Source of the DNA: Candidatus Fimimorpha faecalis
GTDB taxonomy: Bacteria; Bacillota; Clostridia; Lachnospirales; Lachnospiraceae
NCBI GenBank assembly: GCA_018712075.1
Contig: DVHN01000045.1
Coordinates: 1 to 64,000, forward strand
Reading direction: 5' to 3'
Length of the DNA stretch: 64,000 bases
Shown: positions 9,823-19,987 of the stretch, piece after piece
Numbering within the stretch: position 1 is the first letter of the stretch
Layout: every line of letters starts with the position of its first letter
Position numbers and translations under genes: made by a program
The notes under the pieces: generated by a model
Told to the model about the DNA's origin: nothing
Seen by the model: only the letters and a program-made list of their open reading frames with translations
Database searches by the model: none

Positions 9823-10761
9823 ATGGAAAGCAGAGTTTTTGAAGATAATAAAAAGGTGCTTGGAAAGAATACAGTGGAAAATGCAACAGTGATTAGAAAC
9901 GATAGCATTTTCCAAAAAAAGGTTCGAGTAAAAGACGGAATTGCTCAAGCGCTGATTAATATTTGTGCATCATTTTCCATCTTACTTTTGGTAGGAATTA
10001 CAGCATATGTTTTCTACCACGGAATTGGAGTAATTGACTGGCAGTTTTTAAGTACAACTCCAAGTTTTATCAATGATACATTTGGTATCGCAGGAAATAT
10101 TGTAAATACACTTTATTTGATTATAATTACATTGTTGATTGTTACACCAATTGGTGTAGGTGCAGCGATTTATTTAAATGAGTATGCTCGTCCAGGAAAA
10201 ATTGTAAAAATTATTGAGTTTACAACAGAAACGCTATCAGGAATCCCATCCATTATTTTTGGTTTGTTTGGTATGGTTGTGTTTGGCTCTCTCTTTGGAT
10301 ATTCGATCATTGCCGGTGCAATTACACTTGCATTGATGGTACTTCCGTTGATTACAAGAAATACCCAGGAAGCTTTAAAAACAGTACCTGATTCTTATCG
10401 AATCGGAGCACTTGGAATGGGAGCAGAAAAATGGTATTTGATTCGTACTATTTTGCTGCCATCTGCAATGCCAGGAATTGTAACTGGAGTTGTTTTAGCG
10501 ATCGGACGAATTGTTGGAGAATCCGCAGCATTATTATTTACCGCAGGAAGTGCACAGACACTCCCATTCTTTGGACAGTATGGAGAAGGATTAATTGAAA
10601 AAATTGGCCAGCCAGGCGGCAGCCTTACGATTCAGCTTTATCTTTCTATGTCCAATGCAGAATATGAACAGGCATTTGGTATTGCTACGATCTTATTAAT
10701 AGTTGTATTTATTATCAATTATGTTACGAAGTTAGTTGCGAAGAAATTACAGACAGAATAA
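9823..10761 (+). CDS. pstA: phosphate ABC transporter permease PstA
   Basis: GIPSIIFGLFGM, LPLITRNTQEALKTVP; gene order. Confidence 0.93.
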   Translation: MESRVFEDNKKVLGKNTVENATVIRNDSIFQKKVRVKDGIAQALINICASFSILLLVGITAYVFYHGIGVIDWQFLSTTPSFINDTFGIAGNIVNTLYLIIITLLIVTPIGVGAAIYLNEYARPGKIVKIIEFTTETLSGIPSIIFGLFGMVVFGSLFGYSIIAGAITLALMVLPLITRNTQEALKTVPDSYRIGALGMGAEKWYLIRTILLPSAMPGIVTGVVLAIGRIVGESAALLFTAGSAQTLPFFGQYGEGLIEKIGQPGGSLTIQLYLSMSNAEYEQAFGIATILLIVVFIINYVTKLVAKKLQTE

Positions 10762-10812
10762 TGGTTATTGAAAATAGAAACAGAGTTGTTGTGGATTCAT
10801 ATAGGAGGAGTT

Positions 10813-11571
10813 ATGCTAAAGGATAAGATAAAAGCAGAAAATTTGAATTTGTACTATGGAGAACATCATGCGTTAAAAGATGTTTCTATGAATATGAAAG
10901 AACAAGCAATCACTGCATTGATTGGTCCATCTGGATGTGGAAAGTCAACCTTTTTAAAAACATTAAATCGAATGAATGATTTGATTCCAAGTGTAAAAAT
11001 TGATGGAAGTATTACAATTAATGAAGAAAATATTTATGATCCAAGAGTGGATGTAACTTTACTTAGAAAGAAAGTTGGAATGGTGTTCCAGCAGCCGAAC
11101 CCATTTCCAATGAGTATTTATGATAATATTACATATGGACCAAAGATCCATGGTATTAAATCGAAAGAACGTTTGGATGAAATTGTAGAAAAAAGTTTGA
11201 AGGGGGCAGCCCTTTGGGAAGAAGTAAAAGACCGTTTGAAAAAGCCGGCACTTGGAATGTCAGGCGGACAGCAGCAGCGTCTTTGTATTGCAAGAGCATT
11301 ATCTGTAGAACCAGAGGTACTTTTAATGGATGAACCAACCTCTGCATTGGACCCAATTTCTACATTGAAAATTGAAGATTTAATGGAAGAGTTGAAACAA
11401 AAATATACGGTTGTTATTGTAACGCATAATATGCAGCAAGCAGCCAGAATTTCAGATTATACTGCATTTTTCTTAAACGGGGAAGTAATTGAATTTGGAG
11501 AAACAAATCAAATTTTCTCAATGCCAAAGAAACCTGAAACAGAGGATTATATTACAGGTCGTTTTGGCTGA
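10813..11571 (+). CDS. pstB: phosphate ABC transporter ATPase PstB
   Basis: [50 protein letters not shown] at 10813 preceded by AGGAGG. Confidence 0.95.
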   Translation: MLKDKIKAENLNLYYGEHHALKDVSMNMKEQAITALIGPSGCGKSTFLKTLNRMNDLIPSVKIDGSITINEENIYDPRVDVTLLRKKVGMVFQQPNPFPMSIYDNITYGPKIHGIKSKERLDEIVEKSLKGAALWEEVKDRLKKPALGMSGGQQQRLCIARALSVEPEVLLMDEPTSALDPISTLKIEDLMEELKQKYTVVIVTHNMQQAARISDYTAFFLNGEVIEFGETNQIFSMPKKPETEDYITGRFG

Positions 11572-11615
11572 TGGTTGACGTATAAAAGAAAGTATTTTAT
11601 AATGGAGGAAGTAAA

Positions 11616-12275
11616 ATGGCTCGTATGAATTTTACGAACGACATGAGAGAATTAAAGCATGAGTTAGCAGAAATGGGAGGAATGGCGGAAGAAGCAATTG
11701 AGAAAGTGATCCGTGCATTAAAAAATAAAAACCCAGATTTAGCAACAAGTGTCATTCATGGAGATCGTGCATTAAATGATATGGAGCGTACGATTGAATC
11801 TCATTGTCTAGAACTTATGTTAAAGCAGCAGCCAGTTGCAAAGGACTTGCGAAGTGTTTCGACTGCGTTGAAGGTTGTGACAGATATGGAACGTATTGGA
11901 GATCATGCGGCAGATATTGCAGAATTAGCGCTGCGTTCCAATAATATTGAAGAACTTTCCAATAATCAAGATATATTACAGATGGCAAAAGAAGCACAAG
12001 AGATGGTGCGGGATGCAGTAGAGGCATTTATTTTGTTAGACTTAGAGAGAGCAAAAGAGATCATGAAACGTGACGATGTGATTGATCAATTGTTTGATAA
12101 AGCTAAAACAGATGTGATTGAATTTGCCAAAAATGATAGAAGTAAAGTTGACCTTGCCATTGACATTATGATGATAACCAAGTATTTGGAACGAATTGGG
12201 GATCACGCAGTCAATATTTGTGAATGGACGGAGTTCCAGACAACGGGTAGTGTAAAACATGTTCGTTTGCTGTAA
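11616..12275 (+). CDS. phoU: phosphate signalling complex protein PhoU
   Basis: PhoU repeats (KVVTDMERIGDHAADIAELA / MITKYLERIGDHAVNICEW). Confidence 0.95.
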   Translation: MARMNFTNDMRELKHELAEMGGMAEEAIEKVIRALKNKNPDLATSVIHGDRALNDMERTIESHCLELMLKQQPVAKDLRSVSTALKVVTDMERIGDHAADIAELALRSNNIEELSNNQDILQMAKEAQEMVRDAVEAFILLDLERAKEIMKRDDVIDQLFDKAKTDVIEFAKNDRSKVDLAIDIMMITKYLERIGDHAVNICEWTEFQTTGSVKHVRLL

Positions 12276-12341
12276 ACATGGTCTGGCGCATCGTTGCTGT
12301 TCAGAGCTTTTATAGTAAATCATTAGAAAAGAGGAGACAAA

Positions 12342-13073
12342 ATGGGGACAATTTATGTCATTGAGGATGAGATAAACATCAGAGATTTGATAAAAATTGC
12401 TTTAGAAGGATTTGGATATCAGGTAAGTGCATGGGAAAGTGCAGAAGAGGCATTGGAGGCAATCAAAGAGAAAGTACCAGATTTAATGATATTTGATCGA
12501 ATGCTGCCAGGTATGGACGGTGTAACTGCGATTCAGCAAATACGAAGTGGCGATATTTGTCCGAAAGTCCCTATTATGATTCTGACTGCAAAAGATAAAG
12601 AAATTGATAAAGTATGTGGATTAGATGGAGGAGCAGACGACTATATGACCAAACCATTTGGCATATTAGAGTTAGCTGCCAGAGTACGTTCCTTGCTTCG
12701 CCGCTCCAATGGAGAACGAGAATCGGAAAAAGATATTGTAACGATTGGACGTTTAGAATGGAATTTCCGCACAAGAGAAGTGTGGTTTGATAAAAAATTA
12801 TTGGAACTGACCTATAAAGAGTATGAGTTGCTGCAGTATCTTTGGAAGCATCAAGATCGTGTTGTATCACGGGAAGAACTTTTGGACTCCGTATGGGGAT
12901 ATGAGTATGATGGAGAAACTAGAACACTGGACATTCATGTAAGGACACTTAGACAGAAACTTGGCGAAAGCGGACAAGAATATATTAAAACAGTTCGTGG
13001 AGTCGGATACCGCTTTGTAGGTGGAAAAACGGAAAATAAAGTATCCTCGATTCCAGAATTAATGTCGCAATAA
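12342..13073 (+). CDS. phoB: response regulator, PhoB/PhoP-like
   Basis: Receiver domain (FDRMLPGMDG) plus OmpR-type winged helix (TYKEYELLQYLWKH...VRTLRQKLG...VRGVGYRF). Confidence 0.88.
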   Translation: MGTIYVIEDEINIRDLIKIALEGFGYQVSAWESAEEALEAIKEKVPDLMIFDRMLPGMDGVTAIQQIRSGDICPKVPIMILTAKDKEIDKVCGLDGGADDYMTKPFGILELAARVRSLLRRSNGERESEKDIVTIGRLEWNFRTREVWFDKKLLELTYKEYELLQYLWKHQDRVVSREELLDSVWGYEYDGETRTLDIHVRTLRQKLGESGQEYIKTVRGVGYRFVGGKTENKVSSIPELMSQ

Positions 13074-13096
13074 TGTGACATCAGGAGGAAAACAAA

Positions 13097-14491
13097 GTGA
13101 AAAAAGCAGTCTTTTGGAAATGTATGATTGTTTTATTTGTAGCACTGTCATTAAGCAGTGCTATTTCCTGTTTTATGATTAGTCGGATTCTAATGGAGAA
13201 CACCGAAGAACATATGCAATATGTTTTAAGATTTTGGGATGCTTCCCTGGACATGAATCGAGATTTGCAGGAACAAGTAGAGGCACTGCCTCAAGTTGTT
13301 AGTAATGAAAAAGCACGTTTTACAATTATTGGATTGGATGGGACAGTCTATGCAGATAGTGAAGTAGAAGATATTTCATCTATGTATGATCATAGTGATC
13401 GAGATGAGGTACAGGAAGCTTTGGAAGGAGAAGATGGAGTAGCAGTTCGCAGATCCGATACATTAGATATTTCAATGCTTTATGTGACACATTATTCACA
13501 GAATCATCAGTTAATACTGCGAGTGGCAATCCCGTTTATTGGTTTAGGAGTTTATGTTAAGCTGCTCCTGCCATCTATTTTGGTAAGCTTTGCGATATCG
13601 ACATTGATAGCGATTAGCCTTGCAGCACGTTTTGCAAAAACGGTTTCTCTTCCGCTTAAAGAAATCTCAAGAGAAATTCAAAAAATTCAAGAGGCATCTC
13701 CTGAGTTTAATTATAAAGAGTATCCATATCCTGAGTTAAATATTATTGCCGAGACTACGGCAAATATGTCAAAGGAAATTCAGTCATCCATTCAGAAATT
13801 GGAAAAAGAGAGGACAATACGACAGGAATTTTTTTCCAATGCTTCGCATGAATTAAAGACACCGTTGACTTCAGTACGTGGATATATCGAGTTAATGGAA
13901 AGTGGAATTGTAACCAATGAAGCACAAAAAGAAGAATTCTTCCAAAGAATAAAAAAAGAAACGGAAAATATGACTCATTTAATCAATGATATTTTAATGA
14001 TATCACGATTGGAAACAAAAGAGGCAGAGGTAGTATTCAGCGAAGTACGTATGTATCCTCTTTTAGAAGATGTGTTAGCCTCTTTTGAGACAATGGCAAA
14101 AAGTATGGATGTTACAATTAAGCTTGACTGCAAACCCGTTTGTATTTATGCGAATCTCCAGCAGATGCAGGAATTGTTGAATAATCTGATTGGAAATGCA
14201 ATTAAGTATAATCGCCCAGGTGGAACGGTAACGATTAAAATGGAAGAATATCAAAAAAAATTATATTTTTCAGTATCCGATACTGGAGTTGGAATTCCAA
14301 AAGAATCGTTGGATCGTATTTTTGAACGATTTTATCGTGTGGATAAGGGGCGGAATAAAAAAGTTGGAGGAACTGGACTTGGATTATCCATTGTAAAACA
14401 TATTGTACAGTTTTATAATGGTCAGATTCAAGTAAAAAGTGTAGTTGGGAAAGGCAGTATCTTTGAAGTTTGGATTCCAATGAATAAATAA
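13097..14491 (+). CDS. phoR: sensor histidine kinase, PhoR-like
   Basis: H-box FFSNASHELKTPLTSVRGYIELM, N box, DTGVGIP, GGTGLGLSIVKHI; directly downstream of phoB. Confidence 0.88.
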   Translation: MKKAVFWKCMIVLFVALSLSSAISCFMISRILMENTEEHMQYVLRFWDASLDMNRDLQEQVEALPQVVSNEKARFTIIGLDGTVYADSEVEDISSMYDHSDRDEVQEALEGEDGVAVRRSDTLDISMLYVTHYSQNHQLILRVAIPFIGLGVYVKLLLPSILVSFAISTLIAISLAARFAKTVSLPLKEISREIQKIQEASPEFNYKEYPYPELNIIAETTANMSKEIQSSIQKLEKERTIRQEFFSNASHELKTPLTSVRGYIELMESGIVTNEAQKEEFFQRIKKETENMTHLINDILMISRLETKEAEVVFSEVRMYPLLEDVLASFETMAKSMDVTIKLDCKPVCIYANLQQMQELLNNLIGNAIKYNRPGGTVTIKMEEYQKKLYFSVSDTGVGIPKESLDRIFERFYRVDKGRNKKVGGTGLGLSIVKHIVQFYNGQIQVKSVVGKGSIFEVWIPMNK

Positions 14492-14495
14492 GGTA

Positions 14496-15458
14496 TTATT
14501 TTTTCAAGAAACTAGTATCTACTTGTTTGACTAGATTATGATTTTGGAACAATTCAAAGACAGCAGTTTCATAATCCAAAGCCTTCCTGGATTTTTTGAT
14601 TTTTTTACCTATTTTTTCACTGTCTTCAAAAAGATGAATCATATAAAACCATAGTTCTTTCATTTTAAATAATACATTTTTCTCTCCCATTAAGGTAGAA
14701 TGATAATTCTGGTAAATTTGTTCATGAAACTTCCAGAGGGTCTGCTTTGTATGGGGGAGATTTTTTATTTCATAAATGAGGGCAGGATTTGTAATGATTC
14801 CACGTCCAAACATAATGGAAGTTATCATCGGAAATGTTTGATGGAATTGTTCATAATCCTCTTTTGTAAAAATGTCGCCATTGTAACAGATTGGATGTTT
14901 GCTAATAGAAATTGCTTCTCCAAACACAGTCCAGTTCGGTGTATTTTTATAAAAGTCAGTCTGAGTTCTGGGATGAATAATAAGTTCTTCTAACGGGTAC
15001 TGGTTATAAATTTTCATTAATCGAGTAAATTCTTTTGGGTCTTCTTTTCCAATTCGAGTTTTGATGGAAATTTTGATTGTTAAGTTAGAAAAAATCTGAT
15101 ATAGGAAACGGTCTAATTCATCGGGGATTGCCAAAAATCCAGATCCTTTGTATTTGGATACGACGGTTCCAGATGGACAGCCAAGGTTGAGATTAATTTC
15201 AGAATAGCCAAGTGAAATAAGTGCATTGGCAGTCTTTATAAAATCCTCCGCACAGTTTGTTAAAATCTGTGGGATTAAATGAATCGTTTTATTATTGTCT
15301 GGAGAAATATCTTGTTTTTCTCTTGTATTGAAGCAATGGGTATGGCTAGGTGCGATAAATGGAGAAAAATATTTGTCCATATGACCGTAGAATTGGGCAT
15401 AGGCATTACGGTATACATAACGGGTAATACCCTCCATTGGGGCGAGATAGTAGTTCAT
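14496..15458 (-). CDS. tRNA-dihydrouridine synthase family protein
   Basis: LAPMEGITRYVYRNAY, INLNLGCPSGTVVSKYKGSG, YNGDIF, MFGRGIITNP. Confidence 0.88.
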   Translation of the reverse strand: MNYYLAPMEGITRYVYRNAYAQFYGHMDKYFSPFIAPSHTHCFNTREKQDISPDNNKTIHLIPQILTNCAEDFIKTANALISLGYSEINLNLGCPSGTVVSKYKGSGFLAIPDELDRFLYQIFSNLTIKISIKTRIGKEDPKEFTRLMKIYNQYPLEELIIHPRTQTDFYKNTPNWTVFGEAISISKHPICYNGDIFTKEDYEQFHQTFPMITSIMFGRGIITNPALIYEIKNLPHTKQTLWKFHEQIYQNYHSTLMGEKNVLFKMKELWFYMIHLFEDSEKIGKKIKKSRKALDYETAVFELFQNHNLVKQVDTSFLKK

Positions 15459-15846
15459 AGTTCCTCCTTTTAATAGTAAGTGAATTTCCTTATTTTAGAA
15501 ATTTTATCAATTAATTAAGATAAAAATTGTATTTTTTAAAATATTTAGTAATTTATTATATAAGGAATAATCCAAAAATGCAATAATAATTTATCAAATA
15601 GAGAAAGACTTTTGAGCGAGTCTGGAATGTAATCTATCAAAATGTGCATAATAAATAAAGATAGATAAGTCAATCGCAAAAAATAGGATGGAATCGGGCA
15701 GATAAGCATAAATAATAGCAAAAAACTATTTCTTTTTTTTATAAAATGCGTTATAATTAAAAAGAATTAGTGGAACGGTTTTTTGACGCATCCCAATGTC
15801 AGATAAAAAGGTTACACTAGAGAAATCATTCATACGGAGGTAAATT

Positions 15847-16713
15847 ATGTTAGTATCAGCAAAAGAAATGTTACAGAAGGCAAAAGCTGGCAAGTATGCA
15901 GTTGGTCAGTTTAACATTAATAACTTAGAGTGGACAAAAGCTATTCTGTTAACTGCACAGGAATTAAAGTCTCCTGTTATTTTAGGGGTATCAGAGGGTG
16001 CTGGAAAGTATATGACAGGATATAAGACTGTTGTTGGTATGGTTAATGGTATGATGGAAGAGTTAAATATTACAGTTCCAGTTGCTCTTCATCTAGATCA
16101 TGGTAGCTACGAAGGATGTATGAAGTGTATTGAAGCTGGATTTTCTTCGATCATGTTTGATGGTTCCCACTTCCCAATTGACGAAAATGTGGAAAAGACA
16201 ACGGAATTAGTTAAGATTTGTGCAGAAAAGGGAATGTCCTTAGAAGCAGAAGTTGGTTCCATTGGCGGTGAAGAAGATGGTGTTATTGGTAAGGGTGAAT
16301 GTGCAGATCCTCAGGAATGCAAGAAGATTGCTGATTTAGGTGTTACGATGTTGGCAGCTGGTATCGGTAATATTCATGGTAAATATCCTGCAAACTGGGA
16401 AGGCTTAAGCTTTGAGACATTACAGGCTGTAAGTGAATTGACAGGTGATATGCCATTAGTACTTCATGGTGGTACAGGTATTCCAGAAGATCAGATTAAG
16501 AAGGCAATTTCTCTTGGAGTAGCTAAGATTAATGTTAATACAGAATGCCAGTTATCCTTTGCTGCTGCTACTCGTAAGTACATTGAAGAAGGTAAAGATC
16601 TTCAAGGTAAGGGATTTGACCCACGTAAGTTATTAGCTCCTGGTACAGAAGCAATTAAGGCTACTGTTAAGGAAAAGATGGAATTATTTGGTTCTATTGG
16701 AAAAGCAGAATAG
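15847..16713 (+). CDS. fba: class II fructose-1,6-bisphosphate aldolase
   Basis: GQFNINNLEWTKAIL, ALHLDHG, MFDGSHFP, PLVLHGGTGIP, KINVNTECQL. Confidence 0.95.
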   Translation: MLVSAKEMLQKAKAGKYAVGQFNINNLEWTKAILLTAQELKSPVILGVSEGAGKYMTGYKTVVGMVNGMMEELNITVPVALHLDHGSYEGCMKCIEAGFSSIMFDGSHFPIDENVEKTTELVKICAEKGMSLEAEVGSIGGEEDGVIGKGECADPQECKKIADLGVTMLAAGIGNIHGKYPANWEGLSFETLQAVSELTGDMPLVLHGGTGIPEDQIKKAISLGVAKINVNTECQLSFAAATRKYIEEGKDLQGKGFDPRKLLAPGTEAIKATVKEKMELFGSIGKAE

Positions 16714-16738
16714 TAGAATGTAACATAATGAATGGGAT

Positions 16739-16777
16739 GAGAAACACGCTTTGCGTGTTTCTCATACTTACGTATGA
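16739..16777. repeat. two adjacent hairpins in the fba-glnN intergenic region
   Basis: GAGAAACACGC-TTT-GCGTGTTTCTC (11-bp perfect stem), then TCATAC-TTAC-GTATGA. Confidence 0.7.
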
Positions 16778-16810
16778 TGGAGATACTTCATTTGTTTTTT
16801 GAAATCAAGG

Positions 16811-16851
16811 ACGATTTCGGCGAAGTAATTTGTCGAATCGTTTTGTTTTTT
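16811..16851 (+). terminator. terminator-like hairpin immediately upstream of the glnN RBS (possible attenuator)
   Basis: ACGATTTCG...CGAATCGT followed by TTTGTTTTTT; glnN starts at 16868. Confidence 0.5.
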
Positions 16852-16867
16852 ATATGAGGAGGTCAAT

Positions 16868-18985
16868 ATGAACGAAAAAGTCAATGCGGCCGAAATTTTT
16901 GGGCAGAATGTATTTGGCGATGAGGCAATGAAAGAGAGGTTGCCGAAAAAGGTTTACGAAGAACTGAAACGAACAATTGATGAAGGAGCAGAATTAAATC
17001 CTGTTGTGGCAGATGTTGTAGCAAATGCCATGAAAGATTGGGCAATCGAGAAAGGTGCAACCCATTATACCCATTGGTTCCAGCCATTGACTGGTGTAAC
17101 AGCAGAGAAACACGATTCGTTTATTTCGGCACCAAAAGAAAATGGAAAGGTGCTAATGGAATTCTCTGGAAAAGAATTGATCAAAGGAGAGCCAGATGCA
17201 TCCTCTTTCCCATCGGGAGGTTTGCGTGCCACCTTTGAAGCAAGAGGCTATACGACATGGGACTGTACCTCCCCAGCATTTATTCGGGAAACGGGAACGG
17301 GAGCAATTCTTTGTATTCCTACTGCATTTTGTTCTTATAAAGGTGAAGCATTGGATAAGAAAACTCCATTGCTTCGTTCGATGGAGGCAATCAACGCACA
17401 GGCGCTTCGTATTTTACGTTTATTTGGTAATACAACGAGTAAAAAAGTAATTCCATCGGTAGGACCAGAACAAGAATATTTTCTAGTGGATCAGAAGAAA
17501 TTTTTACAGAGAAAAGATTTGATTTTTACTGGACGTACCTTATTTGGAGCTATGCCGCCAAAAGGTCAGGAAATGGATGACCACTATTTTGGAGCGATTC
17601 GAGAACGAGTGGGATCGTTTATGAGAGACGTGAATATAGAGCTGTGGAAGCTTGGAGTTACTGCTAAGACACAACATAATGAAGTTGCTCCAGGACAACA
17701 TGAGTTGGCTCCGATTTATGCACAAGTGAATATTGCAGTCGATCATAACCAGCTTGTTATGTCCACCTTAAAATCTGTGGCGGAGAAGCATGGACTTCGT
17801 TGTTTGCTCCATGAAAAACCATTTGACGGTGTAAATGGATCGGGTAAGCATAATAACTGGTCATTAACAACCGATGATGGAATTAACTTATTAGATCCAG
17901 GAAAAACACCACATGAGAATGTACAGTTTTTGTTGATTTTAGCATGTATTTTAAAAGCAGTAGATACCCATGCAGAATTGCTTCGTGAATCGGCGGCCGA
18001 TGTAGGAAATGACCATCGTTTAGGTGCTCATGAGGCGCCGCCAGCAATTATTTCCATCTTTTTAGGTGATCAGCTGGATGATGTATTGGATCAGTTAGTC
18101 AATACGGGAGAGGCACATCGTTCTTTAAAAGGAGGAAAACTGCATACTGGTGTTGCAACGCTTCCTTCTTTAGTAAAAGATGCAACCGATCGAAACCGTA
18201 CTTCACCATTTGCTTTTACAAATAATAAATTTGAGTTCCGTTCACTTGGATCTAGAGACTCTGTAGCAGAGCCAAATGTAGTATTAAATGCGATTGTAGC
18301 AGAAGCATTCCAAGAAGCCGCAGATCGTTTGGAATATGCAGAAAACTTTGATATGGCAGTACACGATTTGATTAAAGAGTATATTGCAAAACATCGTCGC
18401 ATTATATTTAATGGAAATGGCTATTCTCAGGAATGGGTAGAAGAAGCAGAACGCAGAGGATTGCCAAATCTCCCATCTATGGTGGATGCAATTCCTGCTT
18501 TAGTAACAGATAAAGCAGTTGCGCTATATGAAAAATTTGGAATTTATACACGGGCGGAATTAGAATCCCGTGCAGAAATTCAGTATGAAACTTATGCAAA
18601 AGTACGAAATATTGAAGCAAAAACGATGATTGATATGGCTGGCAAACAGATTATTCCTGCTGTAATTAAGGCAGTTCAGGGATTGGCAGATTCTATGAAA
18701 TCGGTTAGCAGCATTTGTCCAGAAGCCGATGTAAGCGTTCAAAAAGAACTGTTGGTTCAAACGTCCGCTTTACTTGCAGAAACAAAGCGTGCTTTGGAAG
18801 AATTAAAGGTTCAGACAGAGCAGGCATTACAGGTAGAAAATGTGGAGGAACAGGCTAGAACCTATCATGATTATGTAGTTCCGGCAATGGATGCATTGAG
18901 AAAACCAGTGGATGAACTGGAAATGATTGTAGATAAATCAATGTGGCCAATGCCATCTTATGGAGATTTATTATTTGAAGTATAA
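16868..18985 (+). CDS. glnN: glutamine synthetase type III
   Basis: 705 aa; GSIII-type motifs ([51 protein letters not shown]). Confidence 0.93.
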   Translation: MNEKVNAAEIFGQNVFGDEAMKERLPKKVYEELKRTIDEGAELNPVVADVVANAMKDWAIEKGATHYTHWFQPLTGVTAEKHDSFISAPKENGKVLMEFSGKELIKGEPDASSFPSGGLRATFEARGYTTWDCTSPAFIRETGTGAILCIPTAFCSYKGEALDKKTPLLRSMEAINAQALRILRLFGNTTSKKVIPSVGPEQEYFLVDQKKFLQRKDLIFTGRTLFGAMPPKGQEMDDHYFGAIRERVGSFMRDVNIELWKLGVTAKTQHNEVAPGQHELAPIYAQVNIAVDHNQLVMSTLKSVAEKHGLRCLLHEKPFDGVNGSGKHNNWSLTTDDGINLLDPGKTPHENVQFLLILACILKAVDTHAELLRESAADVGNDHRLGAHEAPPAIISIFLGDQLDDVLDQLVNTGEAHRSLKGGKLHTGVATLPSLVKDATDRNRTSPFAFTNNKFEFRSLGSRDSVAEPNVVLNAIVAEAFQEAADRLEYAENFDMAVHDLIKEYIAKHRRIIFNGNGYSQEWVEEAERRGLPNLPSMVDAIPALVTDKAVALYEKFGIYTRAELESRAEIQYETYAKVRNIEAKTMIDMAGKQIIPAVIKAVQGLADSMKSVSSICPEADVSVQKELLVQTSALLAETKRALEELKVQTEQALQVENVEEQARTYHDYVVPAMDALRKPVDELEMIVDKSMWPMPSYGDLLFEV

Positions 18986-19017
18986 AAACAATTCATTATC
19001 CATAGGATAAATTTAAA

Positions 19018-19116
19018 GAATAATTCGTAGTTGGCTCGATTCCCTTAACGATGGATTTGTGTTAATTTAAGATCGCAGTACGTGAAGTAGGGGAATGGAG
19101 TCAGCACGAAGTATTC
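19018..19116. other. long imperfect hairpin, candidate structured RNA
   Basis: GAATA(a)TTCGT(ag)TTGGCTC(g)ATTCCC pairs with GGGAAT(g)GAGTCAG(c)ACGAA(g)TATTC: ~23 bp with small symmetric interruptions and a TTAAC/GTTAA sub-hairpin in the apical part. No ORF explains it. Confidence 0.5.
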
Positions 19117-19140
19117 GATTTGTTTGTTCAAAAAGATGGC

Positions 19141-19169
19141 TTGACAAATACAAAGCCGTACAGTAGAAT
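19141..19169 (+). promoter_or_regulatory. sigma-A-type promoter upstream of the TM-HMA gene
   Basis: TTGACA-17 bp-TAGAAT. Confidence 0.55.
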
Positions 19170-19263
19170 AGAGTTAAAAGAAAGAACAGAAGTGTTTTAT
19201 ATAGTAGTCAACGTCTATGTTAAATTTTTTTAAAATTTTTCAAGACGGTTTTTTTAGGAAAGA

Positions 19264-19283
19264 TAGTTAGGTATAACTAACTA
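19264..19283. promoter_or_regulatory. DtxR/IdeR-like palindromic operator candidate
   Basis: TAGTTAG-GTATAA-CTAACTA, a 20-bp inverted repeat resembling TTAGG...CTAA iron-regulator sites; 77 bp before the HMA gene. Confidence 0.45.
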
Positions 19284-19360
19284 AACGCAGGCATTACTTT
19301 TAAAGGCATTCTGTAAACTACTTTTTCGTATAGCATAAAAAAATTGGAAGGAGGTATTTT

Positions 19361-19750
19361 GTGGGGACTGCGATTATTATTTTAATATTAGTTTTAATCT
19401 GCATTTATGCGATTAAGAGTTATACAAAAAAACTGGCACATGGATGTTGCGGAGCAGGAGGCGATGAGGAAAGGAAAATTTATGTTAAGGATAAAAATAC
19501 AGCACATTATCCATATTGTGTGAAAATTGGAGTGGAAGGTATGACTTGCAGAAATTGTAAGCTGCGAGTAGAGAATGCTCTTAATGCAGAGGAAGGTGTT
19601 TGGGCTCAAGTAAATTTAAAGTCAAAATTTGCTTTGGTGCGTATGAAACATCCGATTTCTGAAGAAACACTGCGTCGTATTATTACTCGAAATGGATATA
19701 CCGTAACGAATATTCAAAATGAATCAGAAAAAGTTTCACAACAAGTATGA
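19361..19750 (+). CDS. TM-anchored Cys-rich protein with a C-terminal heavy-metal-associated (HMA) domain
   Basis: N-terminal TM (GTAIIILILVLICIYAI) plus HGCCGAGG, reminiscent of FeoB-associated Cys-rich membrane proteins, then HMA motif GMTCRNCKLRVENAL; GTG start with RBS AAGGAGG. Confidence 0.75.
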   Translation: MGTAIIILILVLICIYAIKSYTKKLAHGCCGAGGDEERKIYVKDKNTAHYPYCVKIGVEGMTCRNCKLRVENALNAEEGVWAQVNLKSKFALVRMKHPISEETLRRIITRNGYTVTNIQNESEKVSQQV

Positions 19751-19770
19751 AATTAGATACAAAATATCCA

Positions 19771-19799
19771 TTGACGAATGAGTGGAAATTGCATATAAT
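19771..19799 (+). promoter_or_regulatory. promoter of the pfl operon
   Basis: TTGACG-17 bp-TATAAT, implying a ~180-nt 5' UTR before the ATG at 19988. Confidence 0.6.
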
Positions 19800-19876
19800 G
19801 TAGCTGTCACAAAAATAACAACTAGATATGGTATAGTTTACCAAAATGAAGAAATAGAAGTGGAAAACCATGTAGT

Positions 19877-19947
19877 GGTGATTCAGTTATGAACAAGCGG
19901 CAAAGCGGATTGTGAATATCCATTTGACGGAACCGCTTGACTTCACC
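19877..19947 (+). other. candidate structured 5' UTR of the pfl operon
   Basis: Nested pairings GGTGA/TCACC (19877-19881/19943-19947), CAAGCGG/CCGCTTG (19894-19900/19933-19939), GGAT/ATCC (19907-19910/19918-19921). Confidence 0.45.
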
Positions 19948-19987
19948 TCAAGTACAATTTTATTTATTTTAGGAGGGAGAAAACTGT

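Noticed and set aside
19861-19947. pfl leader as a known ZTP (pfl) riboswitch
   Set aside because: I could not find the conserved ZTP-motif core sequences; an Infernal search would settle it.
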